64,000 nucleotides of DNA from Edaphobacter bradus (GCF_025685645.1 NZ_JAGSYF010000003.1:248001-312000); one strand, 5' to 3'. Positions 15,560-24,354 are shown, counted from the first letter of the stretch. Program-made: numbers and translations. Notes: generated by a model not told the origin, from the letters alone.

Positions 15560-16705
15560 ATGAGACTGACCCCGGCTGTCAGAAACCTGCGATCTTTCGA
15601 GCGCCGCATTCGCCAGACGCGGATGCTGGCCCGGGCCATTAAATCGCCCCACCATCCGATCCTCGCCCACGTTATTCCCATCCGGCGCTGCAATCTCTCC
15701 TGCGCATACTGCAACGAATACGACAAGGTTTCCAATCCCGTACCGGCTGCGGAGATGCTTCGCCGCATCGATCTTCTGGCGGCCCTCGGCACAGGGATTA
15801 TTACCTTCAGCGGCGGTGAACCGTTGCTGCATCCCGAACTGGACGACATGATTCGCCGTATCCGCGCACACGGCATCATCGCTACGCTCATTACCAATGG
15901 CTATTTGCTGACTCCGGAACGAATTCAGCGGCTGAACCGCGCCGGCCTTGAACACTTGCAGATCAGCATCGACAACGTGCAGCCCGATGACGTCTCGAAC
16001 AAAAGCCTGAAGGTCCTCGACAAAAAACTGCAATGGCTGGCCGAGTATGCGGAATTTGATGTCAATATCAACTCCGTCCTTGGAGCTGGCGTTCAAAGTC
16101 CCGCAGATGCGCTTACGATCACACGCCGGGCCCTGGAACTGGGATTTGAAACGACCGTCGGCATCGTCCATGACCACAGCGGACAACTCCGGTTTTTGCG
16201 GGACGAGGAAAAGACTGTTTACGACCAGATACAAAGTGAGCGGAAGCCGGCCTTCTGGGCATTTGCCTACGACAACCTCTTCAACAGGAATATGGCGCTG
16301 GGGAAGCCAAACGACTGGCACTGCCGTGCGGGAAGCCGATATCTGTATATCTGCGAAGATGGGCTTGTCCACTACTGTTCGCAGCAACGAGGGTACCCCG
16401 CCATCCCACTCGAGCAGTACACGCATAAGGATCTTGAGCGAGAGTATTCCACCCAGAAGCCCTGCGCCCCCTATTGCACGATTTCATGTGTACACCGGGT
16501 TGCGATGATCGATCTCGTTCGGGACAAGCCGCGCGAGGCATTAGCGAACTTCTTTCCCCCTGCGGAATCAGGCGCCCCCGCCAGGCTCCCGCTCGGAGTA
16601 AAGTTTCTTACTTCTATCTTCCTTCCCCCGGAAGATGGCAGGCCTCAGAGCGCAGCAGCCAAGGCAACAGCTGGCGCGGTGATGAGACTGCTTGGAATTA
16701 AGTGA
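15560..16705 (+). CDS. Radical SAM protein with SPASM-like C-terminal cysteines
   Basis: 381 residues from ATG 15560 (GTG 15551 is possible). The radical SAM cluster motif CxxxCxxC is CNLSCAYC (C44, C48, C51), followed by the GGEP motif (FSGGEPLL) and SIDN on the barrel. The C-terminal third has further cysteines in [17 protein letters not shown], and [13 protein letters not shown], a pattern that fits a SPASM or twitch domain binding auxiliary iron-sulfur clusters. Such enzymes modify peptides, proteins or small molecules. No small peptide precursor or nearby biosynthetic partner is evident, so the substrate is unknown. GC is lower than in the flanking genes. Confidence 0.82.
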   Translation: MRLTPAVRNLRSFERRIRQTRMLARAIKSPHHPILAHVIPIRRCNLSCAYCNEYDKVSNPVPAAEMLRRIDLLAALGTGIITFSGGEPLLHPELDDMIRRIRAHGIIATLITNGYLLTPERIQRLNRAGLEHLQISIDNVQPDDVSNKSLKVLDKKLQWLAEYAEFDVNINSVLGAGVQSPADALTITRRALELGFETTVGIVHDHSGQLRFLRDEEKTVYDQIQSERKPAFWAFAYDNLFNRNMALGKPNDWHCRAGSRYLYICEDGLVHYCSQQRGYPAIPLEQYTHKDLEREYSTQKPCAPYCTISCVHRVAMIDLVRDKPREALANFFPPAESGAPARLPLGVKFLTSIFLPPEDGRPQSAAAKATAGAVMRLLGIK

Positions 16706-16750
16706 CCGAACCACGCCGCAGCGACGATCAATTTCGTCTTTGATTTTCTT

Positions 16751-16935
16751 GTTGTCATTCCGAGCGAAGCCGAGGAATCTGCTGTTCGCCTAGAGAGCCA
16801 CTAAATCTCGGGTGCCCCATTCATGCCGCAGCCTCACCGCGGCATGGGTGGGAAAGAACCACACCTCCAGCCACAAAATCTCTCACCGTTTTGTTGTCAT
16901 TCCGAAGCATCATTTTGGTTGTCATTCCGAGCGAA
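16751..16935 (+). repeat. Three copies of GTTGTCATTCCGAGCGAA plus a module A copy
   Basis: GTTGTCATTCCGAGCGAA at 16751-16768, a degenerate copy at 16893-16905 and an exact one at 16918-16935. Between them, 16809-16853 holds another module A (CGGGTGCCCCATTCATG) with its palindromic CATGCCGC..GCGGCATG. Similar GTCATTCCGAGCGAAG strings are widely scattered between genes in acidobacteria, as I recall. Confidence 0.75.
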
Positions 16936-16937
16936 TC

Positions 16938-17140
16938 CGGGTGCCCCATCTTCGCGCCGCTTCATCGCGCTAAGGTGGAACAATCGCGCAGAAGCGCGAT
17001 CCGGAGCTACCACCACATCCCGATGCCCCGCACACCTAGTCGAAGGTGCCGTAATAAAGACCGCGAAGCGGCTTCCACTCTGCCGAAGGCCCGAGCGAAG
17101 TCCGAAGGACGAAGCGACAAATCTATTCACGATCTCCGAA
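16938..17140 (+). repeat. Modular intergenic repeat, copy 3, with a tldD-like insert
   Basis: Module A-like (CGGGTGCCCCATC, 16938 onward), module B (AATCGCGCAGAAGCGCGATCCG), then at 17004-17032 a 29-base stretch identical at 27 positions to tldD 12824-12852, then module D (17078-17108) and the tail shared with copy 2. The whole 16706-17154 gap between the radical SAM gene and the MddA-like gene is taken up by these repeats; no gene is seen in it. Confidence 0.8.
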
Positions 17141-17154
17141 CCGCCACCGAATCC

Positions 17155-17889
17155 TCACTTCGCCCGCTTCAAAAACGGAAGCAGCATCGGCGTGCGCTGC
17201 CTGTACTGCCTATACGCATCCCCGAACGCCCAGATCAGGTCATGCTCCTCAAACTGGATCGCCACCAGGATGTACCCTGTCGTCGCAAGGGCAAACACCA
17301 GATGCCCCACGGTCATCTTCGGCGTCGCACAGAACGCAATCAGAAATCCCAGGTAGATCGGGTGACGAACTTTCTTATAGAGCATCGGCGTCTTGAACCC
17401 GATCGGCTCATAGGGCTGACCACGCAGATACAGCCCAACCTGCCGCAGGCCGAACAGGTCCGCATGGCTCACCATCAGCGTGCTCCCAAGCACAATCAGC
17501 CAACCGATGAAGTAGAGAACCACCAGCACCCCGCGTCCCGCCGCGTTCTCGACACTCCACACCACTCCCGTCATGGGCCGCCACTGCCAATAAAGCAGAT
17601 CCAGGCACAGGCTCGCGAAGACGACATACGTGCTCCGCTCGATCACTGTCGGAACAATCTTCGTCCACGCCCGCTTGAACCACGGTCGGGCCATCACGCT
17701 GTGCTGCACCGCAAACAGGCTCAGCAGAAGCGCATCGATCACCAGCGCTGCAAACGTGAACTCTCCACCGCCCGAGTCGATCGACTTCGGGACTACATAA
17801 TTCCCGACAAACCCGATCGCATAAAGAAACGTGACGAAGAAGAGGAGATAAGCCAGGATTCCGTAGAGAAATGCAGCAATCTTTGCCAA
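17155..17889 (-). CDS. mddA: MddA-like methanethiol S-methyltransferase (NnrU/isoprenylcysteine methyltransferase superfamily)
   Basis: 244 residues from TTG 17889. The GGGAGG six bases upstream, and the position of the first membrane helix, favour this start over the long frame to 18021. Integral membrane protein with about five or six helices. The N-terminal [32 protein letters not shown] and [11 protein letters not shown] are typical of MddA, which methylates methanethiol to dimethyl sulfide with S-adenosylmethionine. The C-terminal cofactor motif RHPIYLGF and the acidic [16 protein letters not shown] are shared by the wider ICMT superfamily. Activity has to be inferred from family resemblance. 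Confidence 0.8.
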   Translation of the reverse strand: MAKIAAFLYGILAYLLFFVTFLYAIGFVGNYVVPKSIDSGGGEFTFAALVIDALLLSLFAVQHSVMARPWFKRAWTKIVPTVIERSTYVVFASLCLDLLYWQWRPMTGVVWSVENAAGRGVLVVLYFIGWLIVLGSTLMVSHADLFGLRQVGLYLRGQPYEPIGFKTPMLYKKVRHPIYLGFLIAFCATPKMTVGHLVFALATTGYILVAIQFEEHDLIWAFGDAYRQYRQRTPMLLPFLKRAK

Positions 17890-17910
17890 GGTTGGCCTCC
17901 CAGAAGTTCG
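17890..17910 (-). promoter_or_regulatory. Ribosome binding site fixing a TTG start
   Basis: On the minus strand the sequence reads CTGGGAGGCCAACC directly before TTG 17889. The GGGAGG-to-TTG spacing is six bases. No ATG or GTG fits the expected N-terminus. Confidence 0.7.
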
Positions 17911-18102
17911 GACTTGCGTGGCCCCAAGGATCGGCACTAAAGATACGCTTGTTGGTGGTGAGATACGATCCCCCGCACCTTTTCCCCCTTCCACAGAAAT
18001 CTTGTCAAGCCCCAAAACCACTCAACCCAATAAAAGCAAACAACTTACAAGTGGCAGAGTAGTTCCCCTCAATCCGCTAAAATAGAAACAGCAGCCAAAT
18101 CA

Positions 18103-18130
18103 GAAAGCCCCGGACACCTCCGGGGCTTTC
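18103..18130. terminator. GC-rich hairpin between mddA and tldE
   Basis: Perfect 11-bp stem (GAAAGCCCCGG, six-base loop, CCGGGGCTTTC). Neither side has a long T run, so it may act as a weak or Rho-assisted terminator or belong to a short RNA; CTAAAATA lies about 20 bases upstream on the plus strand. The rest of the 17890-18276 gap shows nothing else I recognise, apart from an AGGAGGAGGGGG tract at 18249-18260 upstream of tldE. Confidence 0.5.
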
Positions 18131-18276
18131 TCACATAACCGCAACCCATTTGTTTTGAATACTTTGACTATTAAAGCCTTTAGATGGAATACTTTGCACG
18201 GCAAGTCCGACGCTAAAGCAAATGAAATGAATACCTTACGCAAAAACAGGAGGAGGGGGATACTCTAGGAAAGACC

Positions 18277-19653
18277 ATGCCGACTGAGACCAAGACCAAC
18301 CTACGCCAGCTAGCCTCCGACGTCCTCGCCCGCGCCCTCCGCGCCGGAGCCACCGACGCCGAGGCCGTCGTCGCCGAGGGCGACGAGTTCTCCGCCCGCG
18401 TCCGCCTCGGCCAGGTTGAGACCCTCAAGGAGTCCGGCTCCCGAGCCGTCGGCCTGCGCGTCTTCCTCGGCCAGCGCACCGCCAGCACCTCCAGCTCCGA
18501 CCTCTCCCCCGAGAGCATCGACCGTCTCGTAGACGGAGCCCTCACGCTCGCGAAGATCACGAGCGTTGACCCCTTCGCCGGCCTCCCGGAAGCGAGCGAG
18601 TTCGGCCAGCTCGAAGGCGACCTCAAGCTCTACTTCGACGACGTCAACCAGCTCCCGCCAGCCGAGCGCATCGAGATCGCCCGCCGCGCCGAAGCCGCCG
18701 CAATGGCCTTCGACACGCGCATCCAGAATTCCGGCGGAGCTGACTTCGACACCGGAACCTCCCACAAGATCCTCACCAACTCCCGAGGCTTCACCGGCGA
18801 GTATCGCCGCAGCTACTGCGGCTTCTCCGTCGCACCCATCGCCATCGACGCAAACGGCGGCATGCAGCGCAACTACTGGTACTCAAGCTCCCGCACCGCC
18901 GCGAAACTCGAATCGCCCGAAGAGATCGGCCAGGAGGCAGCAAGACGCACCCTCCGCCGCCTCGGAGCCCGCCGTGTCCCAACCCAGAAGGCACCCGTAG
19001 TCTTCTCCCCCGAGATCGCCCGCTCGATCATCGGCAACATCTTCGAGGCCGCCAACGGCGACGCCATCTACCGCCACGCCACCTTCTTCGCCGACATGCT
19101 CGGCAAGCAGGTCGCCGGAGAAAACATCACCGTCATCGACGACGGCACCATGATGCTCGACGGAATAGGCGGCTTCGGAACCTCGCCCTTCGACGGCGAA
19201 GGCCTCCCCACGCGCCGCAACGTACTCGTCGAAAAGGGCGTCCTCAAGACCTACGTCAACAACACCTACACCGCGCGCAAGCTCAACATGCGCTCCACCG
19301 GCAACGCCTCACGCGGCCTCGCCGGAAACCCCGGCATCGGCTCCCACAACTTCTACCTCGAGCCCGGAACCAAGACACCCGAACAGATCATCGGCGGAAT
19401 CAAAAACGGCCTCTACGTCACCGAAACCATGGGCTTCGGCGTAAACCTCGTCACCGGCGACTACTCGCAAGGCGCCGCCGGCCTCTGGATCGAAAACGGC
19501 GAGCTCGCCTACCCGGTCGAAGAGATCACCATCGCCGGCAACCTCAAGGACATGTACCGCAACATCGTCGCCATCGGCAACGACCTCGTCTTCCGAAGCT
19601 CCGCAGCCGCACCAACCATTAGAGTCGAAGGCATGACCATCGCAGGCTCATAA
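18277..19653 (+). CDS. tldE: TldE/PmbA, metalloprotease partner subunit
   Basis: 458 residues, the expected length. Same fold as TldD but without the HExxxH zinc motif, as in known TldE proteins. Characteristic stretches: GVGLRVF-type strand (AVGLRVFLGQRTAS), SSSDLSPESIDRLV, FSPEIARSIIGNIFEAANGDAIYR, SPFDGEGLPTRRNVLVEKGVL and a C-terminal MGFGVNLVTGDYSQGAAG. It would pair with TldD encoded at 11742-13211. A purine-rich tract lies 17-28 bases upstream; the nearer AGGAAAG is better spaced for the ATG. Confidence 0.94.
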   Translation: MPTETKTNLRQLASDVLARALRAGATDAEAVVAEGDEFSARVRLGQVETLKESGSRAVGLRVFLGQRTASTSSSDLSPESIDRLVDGALTLAKITSVDPFAGLPEASEFGQLEGDLKLYFDDVNQLPPAERIEIARRAEAAAMAFDTRIQNSGGADFDTGTSHKILTNSRGFTGEYRRSYCGFSVAPIAIDANGGMQRNYWYSSSRTAAKLESPEEIGQEAARRTLRRLGARRVPTQKAPVVFSPEIARSIIGNIFEAANGDAIYRHATFFADMLGKQVAGENITVIDDGTMMLDGIGGFGTSPFDGEGLPTRRNVLVEKGVLKTYVNNTYTARKLNMRSTGNASRGLAGNPGIGSHNFYLEPGTKTPEQIIGGIKNGLYVTETMGFGVNLVTGDYSQGAAGLWIENGELAYPVEEITIAGNLKDMYRNIVAIGNDLVFRSSAAAPTIRVEGMTIAGS

Positions 19654-19667
19654 AACAAGGAGTTTGA

Positions 19668-20342
19668 ATGGAAGACGTTCGCACAAATGTGGCTTTTCAA
19701 CCGTGGATCGGTGACGCATTTCAGGAGGGGATACGCGGTCAAAGAATTCTTGTCCTTGGGGAATCGCATTACCATCGATGCGACGAAGATGCCGCCTGCA
19801 GAAACGAGAATGACAATGCTCGAAAGACCATGCATGAAAACATGACGCGAGGCGTCGTCCAATGGTGGAAGGATAATGCGCACCCTTCACCACTCTCTTA
19901 CCGCGTTCCTAAATTGTTCAACATTGAAAAGAGCGAATTTTGGACCAGAGTGGCTTTCTATAACTACCTGCAAAGTTTTGCCGGACCAGCTGCACGTTGC
20001 CGTCCTAGCGAAGAACAGTGGGGGGATCTGACCAACGCTCAAGGTTTTCAAGAGATCCTGGATCAACTTAATCCCAATCGAATTTTGGTCCTCGGAAAGA
20101 AGCTTTGGTCGAATCTTCCTAGTAAAACTCCGCCACTTGCGCGACAGCCTCAACAAGAAACAGGCTTACGTGTATCAAATGACGTGCGCTCTTACCATGA
20201 GGTTGATCACTTCTGTTACTGGTATTGGTCAAAGTCGGGCCATAAGGGACTTGCGATGCCAATAATGCACCCTTCTGCATCTCGTTTTTCAGCAGAAGAA
20301 TGGACTGAACCAATAGTCAGATGGCTGTCTTTCAGTAAATAA
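19668..20342 (+). CDS. Uracil-DNA-glycosylase-superfamily-like protein
   Basis: 224 residues; CAAGGAG lies seven bases upstream of ATG. I do not recognise a named family, but the order of motifs resembles the UDG fold: RILVLGESHY (27-35) where UDGs have the water-activating loop, FWTRVAFYNYLQ (91-102), a central LNPNRILVLGKKLW (134-147), and HPSASRF (201-207) matching the HPS loop that inserts into DNA. Such proteins remove damaged bases, but many relatives are uncharacterised. GC is noticeably lower than in tldE and the following gene, which suggests a later arrival. It ends eight bases before the UvrC-like gene. Confidence 0.6.
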   Translation: MEDVRTNVAFQPWIGDAFQEGIRGQRILVLGESHYHRCDEDAACRNENDNARKTMHENMTRGVVQWWKDNAHPSPLSYRVPKLFNIEKSEFWTRVAFYNYLQSFAGPAARCRPSEEQWGDLTNAQGFQEILDQLNPNRILVLGKKLWSNLPSKTPPLARQPQQETGLRVSNDVRSYHEVDHFCYWYWSKSGHKGLAMPIMHPSASRFSAEEWTEPIVRWLSFSK

Positions 20343-20350
20343 TTCAAGGC

Positions 20351-21754
20351 GTGGCGGCGTACTTCCACTTCGAAAAAATCATCGGCTTCTCGCCCGAGCA
20401 GGCCGATGAGATTTTGCGCGCCATCCCAGCGCTCCCCGGAGTCTTCGCCCTCTACGGCGAGCAAGCTAGCTCCGAGCCATACCTGACGCGAGCCGCTGAC
20501 CTTCGCCGCCGCATGAAGCGCCTTCTCGCGCCGCCTGAGTCGCAATCCAAACGCCTCAACTTGCGCGACAAAGTGGCCCGCATCGAATACACGATCACGG
20601 GCTCCGAGTTCGAGTCCGCGCTCACGCTCTACCATGCAGCCGCGACGATCTTCGGTTACACCGAAGCGCGCCGAAGACTCAAGCTGCACACGCCAACCTT
20701 TCTCCGTATGACGATGGAAAACGAATTCCCCCGCGTCTACGCGACCAACCGCCTCTCCAAACGCGGCCTCGCCGAGATGTACGGCCCGTTCCCGTCCCGC
20801 GCCGCCGCCGAGCGCTACTGTGACGCCGTTCTCGATCTCTTCAAGCTGCGACGCTGCCACGAAGATCTGCAGCCCTATCCCGAGCATCCGGGCTGCGTCT
20901 ATGGCGAGATGAAGAAATGCATCGAGCCCTGCAAGCAGGCGTGCACAACAGAGCAATACGCAGCCGAAGCCGCAGGAGTCAAAGCCTTCTTCGACACACG
21001 CGGCGAGAGCATGCTCTCCACCATCGCCGCCGACCGCGAACGTGCCTCCGAGGAGATGGAGTTCGAACGCGCCGCCGCGCTCCACGAGCAGCACCAGAAG
21101 GTCAAAGCTGCAGCCTCGCTCGCCGACGAGATCGTTCGCCCGATCCCTCAGCTTCGCGGAGTCATCGTCCAGAGGTCCGCCGAGACCGAAGACAACGCAG
21201 ACAAAGCCGCGCTCTTCCTTTTCGAAGGCGGCTGCATCGTCGGCCCGGAGCTGCTCTCTACGCTCGGCGTCCGCGCCGTCAAGGAGCAGACCAGCGTGGG
21301 CAGCTCGCTCTTCGCGCAGCCGCTGATGCTGCAGGCTGTACCGCTCGAAGGCGAAGCCACGGATCCTGCTATTTCACCCGAAGACCGCGCCAGAGCCGCG
21401 CTTGAAAACCTTGAGGCTCGGGTAGCTCCGAGCCGCGACCTCGCGCTTCTGAGCGACCATCTCTCGCTCCTTCGCCGTTGGTACTACCGGCCCGAGAAGC
21501 AGCGCGCCGGCGAGGCCTTCCTGCCCAATCCGGACGGAAGCTGGCCGGTTCGCCGCATCCTGCGCAGCGCGGCGCGGCATGTACTCGGCGATCCGAAGCC
21601 GCTTCCAGACGTGCAGCGCGAGGCAGCCAAAGCGGTGAAGACGCGCATCCTGCACGAAGGCAGGCCCGAGGTCGAGCGCGTCGTCGCGGACGCAGGCCGC
21701 AAGCGGAGAAGGTCGCAGGCGCCCGAAGAGAGCGTACCCACGCCGAACGAATAG
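20351..21754 (+). CDS. UvrC-like protein: GIY-YIG-like, Fe-S and UVR domains, no RNase H half
   Basis: 467 residues from GTG 20351. Domain order: a GIY-YIG-like domain (LPGVFALYG, PYLTRAADLRRRM, residues 28-60), the cysteine quartet C169, C182, C190, C194 whose spacing (13, 8, 4) closely matches the Fe-S site of E. coli UvrC, and a UVR domain (STIAADRERASEEMEFERAAALHEQHQKV, ~223-252) that binds UvrB in UvrC. After that only a ~200-residue region of unknown fold follows; the RNase H-like second nuclease and the helix-hairpin-helix tail are missing, so this is not a full UvrC. The Gly of YVG is changed to Thr (YLT). A single-incision, Cho-like role is possible. Confidence 0.75.
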   Translation: MAAYFHFEKIIGFSPEQADEILRAIPALPGVFALYGEQASSEPYLTRAADLRRRMKRLLAPPESQSKRLNLRDKVARIEYTITGSEFESALTLYHAAATIFGYTEARRRLKLHTPTFLRMTMENEFPRVYATNRLSKRGLAEMYGPFPSRAAAERYCDAVLDLFKLRRCHEDLQPYPEHPGCVYGEMKKCIEPCKQACTTEQYAAEAAGVKAFFDTRGESMLSTIAADRERASEEMEFERAAALHEQHQKVKAAASLADEIVRPIPQLRGVIVQRSAETEDNADKAALFLFEGGCIVGPELLSTLGVRAVKEQTSVGSSLFAQPLMLQAVPLEGEATDPAISPEDRARAALENLEARVAPSRDLALLSDHLSLLRRWYYRPEKQRAGEAFLPNPDGSWPVRRILRSAARHVLGDPKPLPDVQREAAKAVKTRILHEGRPEVERVVADAGRKRRRSQAPEESVPTPNE

Positions 21755-21814
21755 CCTCCTCTCTGCCTGCCGTCAAGTGCAACGCTGATAGACTCGCAAC
21801 AGGGAGAATTTCCT

Positions 21815-22489
21815 TTGGTAGAACTGGCATTCTCAATCCTGGCCTCCGACTTCGCCCATCTGGCCGACGAGGTCGCGGCGGCCGAGCGCGGCGGCGGAAG
21901 CATTGTCCACGTCGATATCATGGATGGACACTTCGTCCCCAACATCACCTTCGGGCCGCCGATGGTTGAGGCGCTGCGTCCGGTGACGAAGCTGCCGTTG
22001 GACTGCCATCTGATGATCGAGAACCCTGACGAGTACATCCCCGCCTTCGCCTCTGCAGGAGCCGATCTCATCAGCGTTCACCAGGAGACCTGCCGCCACC
22101 TGCACCGTACGCTCCAGCTCATCTCCGAGCACGGCGTGCTTCCCGGCGTGGTCCTCAACCCGGCGACTCCGGTCGAGACGCTGATTGAGGTCCTTCCGAT
22201 GGTCCACTATGTGCTTGTAATGAGCGTCAATCCTGGCTTCGGTGGGCAGAAGTTCCTGCCGCTGGCGCTCCGTAAGATCGCACATCTGGCTGAGCTGCGC
22301 GAGGAGATGGGGCTGAAATTCCGCATCGAGGTCGATGGCGGCGTTGCTCCAGAGACGGTTGCGTCGGTGGTCGAAGCGGGAGCGGAGATGCTGGTCGCCG
22401 GTTCGGCGGTCTTTACCCGCGGCAAGACCGAGCAAAGCGCCCGTAAGTTATTGAAGCTGGCGCGAGCGGCTGAGGCCGCACAAAGCTGA
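21815..22489 (+). CDS. rpe: Ribulose-phosphate 3-epimerase
   Basis: 224 residues from TTG 21815, with AGGGAG eight bases upstream. It interconverts ribulose-5-phosphate and xylulose-5-phosphate in the non-oxidative pentose phosphate pathway and belongs with the gnd, tkt and rpiB genes at 48-55 kb. TIM barrel with the family markers SILASDFAHL, HVDIMDGHFVPN (metal-binding His and Asp), LDCHLMIENP, VMSVNPGFGGQKF, and EVDGGV (second metal aspartate), and a phosphate site at AGSAVF. Confidence 0.96.
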   Translation: MVELAFSILASDFAHLADEVAAAERGGGSIVHVDIMDGHFVPNITFGPPMVEALRPVTKLPLDCHLMIENPDEYIPAFASAGADLISVHQETCRHLHRTLQLISEHGVLPGVVLNPATPVETLIEVLPMVHYVLVMSVNPGFGGQKFLPLALRKIAHLAELREEMGLKFRIEVDGGVAPETVASVVEAGAEMLVAGSAVFTRGKTEQSARKLLKLARAAEAAQS

Positions 22490-22510
22490 CAGGAACGTCT
22501 AAAATAAGAG
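22482..22510 (+). promoter_or_regulatory. Promoter-like motif upstream of the BamD-like gene
   Basis: AAAGCTG (22482-22488), ten bases, then CTAAAATAAGAG (22499-22510). Matches the arrangement before rpmE. It overlaps the end of rpe, so the BamD-like gene probably has its own promoter. Confidence 0.4.
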
Positions 22511-22556
22511 CACGTTCGGGCGCATCCGTTGCGCCTGGGCACGAGGTTCAGGGCTG

Positions 22557-24284
22557 ATGATTGAACGTTCTTTTTTCCCAGGTGTACGGGCCGGCGTTGT
22601 CGCCGGTCTCGCAGTAGCGGGTCTGCTGGCTGCTTCGCTTCCAGGCGCAGCGCAGGTGACAGGTTCCACGCAAACGACGACGGACGCCAACGGTCAGCCG
22701 CAGCAGGCAGTCACGCTGTCAGCCTCGCCCAAGTCCTCCAAGAAGGAGAACAAGGTCGTCCAGTCCAAGGACACCAAGCGGCAGATCCGCAAGGAGAAGA
22801 AGACCAGCGCAGAAGAGGCAGCCGACGCCAGTCTTCCCGACAGGCAACTCTATGACAAGGCGCTTGATGCCACCAAAAAGGGCCACTTCGACGTGGCGCG
22901 GCTTGATCTGCAGACGATGCTGAATACCTACCCTGACTCTCAGTATCAGATGAAGGCGAAGCTGGCGATCGCCGACAGCTGGTACAAGGAGGGCGGTTCG
23001 GCCGCTCTGATGCAGGCCGAGCAGGAGTACAAGGACTTCATCACCTTTTTCCCCAATGCTCCTGAGGCTGCCGAGGCCCAGATGCGCGTGGGCGACATCT
23101 ACTTCCGGCAGATGGACAAGCCGGACCGCGACTACACGAAGGCGGTTCACGCGCAAGAAGAGTACCGCCTGATGCTGGAGCAGTTCCCTGACTCCACGCT
23201 GGTTCCGCAGGCCAAGCAGCGCCTGCGCGAGGTGCAGGAGGTGCTGGCGACGCGCGAGGCCGAGATCGCCGGCTACTATGCCTCGCACGAGAACTGGGCG
23301 GCAACGATCGCGCGCTACCAGACGGTGGCCGACAGCTATCCGCAATTCAGCCGCATGTGCGACGTGCTGGTGGGCCTGGGCGATGCCTACGAGGCTGAGG
23401 CCCGGATTGTGCGTGCGGCCAGGCTGCCCGAAGACGCCAGAGCACGGCTGTTGACGATCTACGACGACCAGGCGGCGGCGGCGTACCGCAAGGTGGTGCT
23501 CGAGTACTCGGCTTCGGCCCACGTGGAGGATGCACGCGACCGTCTGGCGGCGATGAACCTGCCGATTCCGGTTCCGACGCCAGAGCAGGCCGCAGCCAGC
23601 ACGGCGCTCGAGAACAGCCGTAAGGGATACAGCCTGCAGGACCGCGCGAAGCTGCTGGTTCTGCGCCGGCCTGACACGGTCATGGCGGCTCGCGACGGCG
23701 AGCCCACGCTAAGCGACCCGAAGGCGACACTGGCTCCTGACATCACGCGGGACTTTGTGAAGAATTTCAATTCCGCGATGAATCCTGCGGCTGCTGCAGC
23801 CGCCGCTAAGGACTCTCCGGCGGCTAGCGCAGCAGACGCTTCGTCCACGGACGCCAGCGCACCCGCTCAGCCGGCGAATCCTGATGCCGCTAAGGCCCCG
23901 CTTGCGCTTCAGGACGTTCCCGCCGCGGGTCAGGGCGATAGCGGCAGCGGTGCCTCGACGATGACGAACGTGCCTGGTTCGACGGGCTCGACGTCAGCCC
24001 CGGCGAACTCGCTGGGCGTGGAGATCGTGACTCACCCGGCGAACAACGACGCCAATGGCGGCCTGAAGGCAGTGGGACCGGACAACACCGCGACTCCGCC
24101 GCCGATTGAGAAGCCCGCGGCCGCACCGGATGCGGTCAACGACATCGCTCCGGGCTCGCAGCCTGCCGGACAGGTTCCCGGCGCCAATGCCAAGAAGACG
24201 GCCAAGCCCACCTACGACAAGGGCGATGAGTCGTCGAGCAAACACAAGAAAAAGAAGGGGCTGGATAAACTCAACCCGTTCTAG
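22557..24284 (+). CDS. bamD: BamD/YfiO-like TPR outer-membrane assembly protein
   Basis: 575 residues. A signal peptide covers residues 1-33 (hydrophobic VVAGLAVAGLLAASLPGAAQ); no cysteine lipobox is present, so it is not an obvious lipoprotein. Residues ~60-90 are Lys-rich. Residues ~95-330 are TPR-like repeats (DRQLYDKALDATKKGHFDVARLDLQTMLNTYP, YKEGGSAALMQAEQEYKDFITFFPNAP, AVHAQEEYRLMLEQFPDS), the part that resembles BamD, which works with BamA to insert beta-barrels. The last 180 residues are a low-complexity Ala/Pro/Asp/Ser tail ending in a basic KHKKKKGLDKLNPF. The tail makes it twice as long as E. coli BamD. Confidence 0.8.
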   Translation: MIERSFFPGVRAGVVAGLAVAGLLAASLPGAAQVTGSTQTTTDANGQPQQAVTLSASPKSSKKENKVVQSKDTKRQIRKEKKTSAEEAADASLPDRQLYDKALDATKKGHFDVARLDLQTMLNTYPDSQYQMKAKLAIADSWYKEGGSAALMQAEQEYKDFITFFPNAPEAAEAQMRVGDIYFRQMDKPDRDYTKAVHAQEEYRLMLEQFPDSTLVPQAKQRLREVQEVLATREAEIAGYYASHENWAATIARYQTVADSYPQFSRMCDVLVGLGDAYEAEARIVRAARLPEDARARLLTIYDDQAAAAYRKVVLEYSASAHVEDARDRLAAMNLPIPVPTPEQAAASTALENSRKGYSLQDRAKLLVLRRPDTVMAARDGEPTLSDPKATLAPDITRDFVKNFNSAMNPAAAAAAAKDSPAASAADASSTDASAPAQPANPDAAKAPLALQDVPAAGQGDSGSGASTMTNVPGSTGSTSAPANSLGVEIVTHPANNDANGGLKAVGPDNTATPPPIEKPAAAPDAVNDIAPGSQPAGQVPGANAKKTAKPTYDKGDESSSKHKKKKGLDKLNPF

Positions 24285-24326
24285 ATTTCGTCACTCATCC
24301 CGGGAAGAAGCTGATTTTGAAAAGAT

Positions 24327-24354
24327 AAGGCCGGGCTGTGTGCCCGGCCTTTCT
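24327..24354 (+). terminator. Intrinsic terminator after the BamD-like gene
   Basis: Perfect 10-bp stem (AAGGCCGGGC, loop TGTGT, GCCCGGCCTT) followed by TCTGTCTTCTCT, 42 bases after the stop. Confidence 0.85.
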
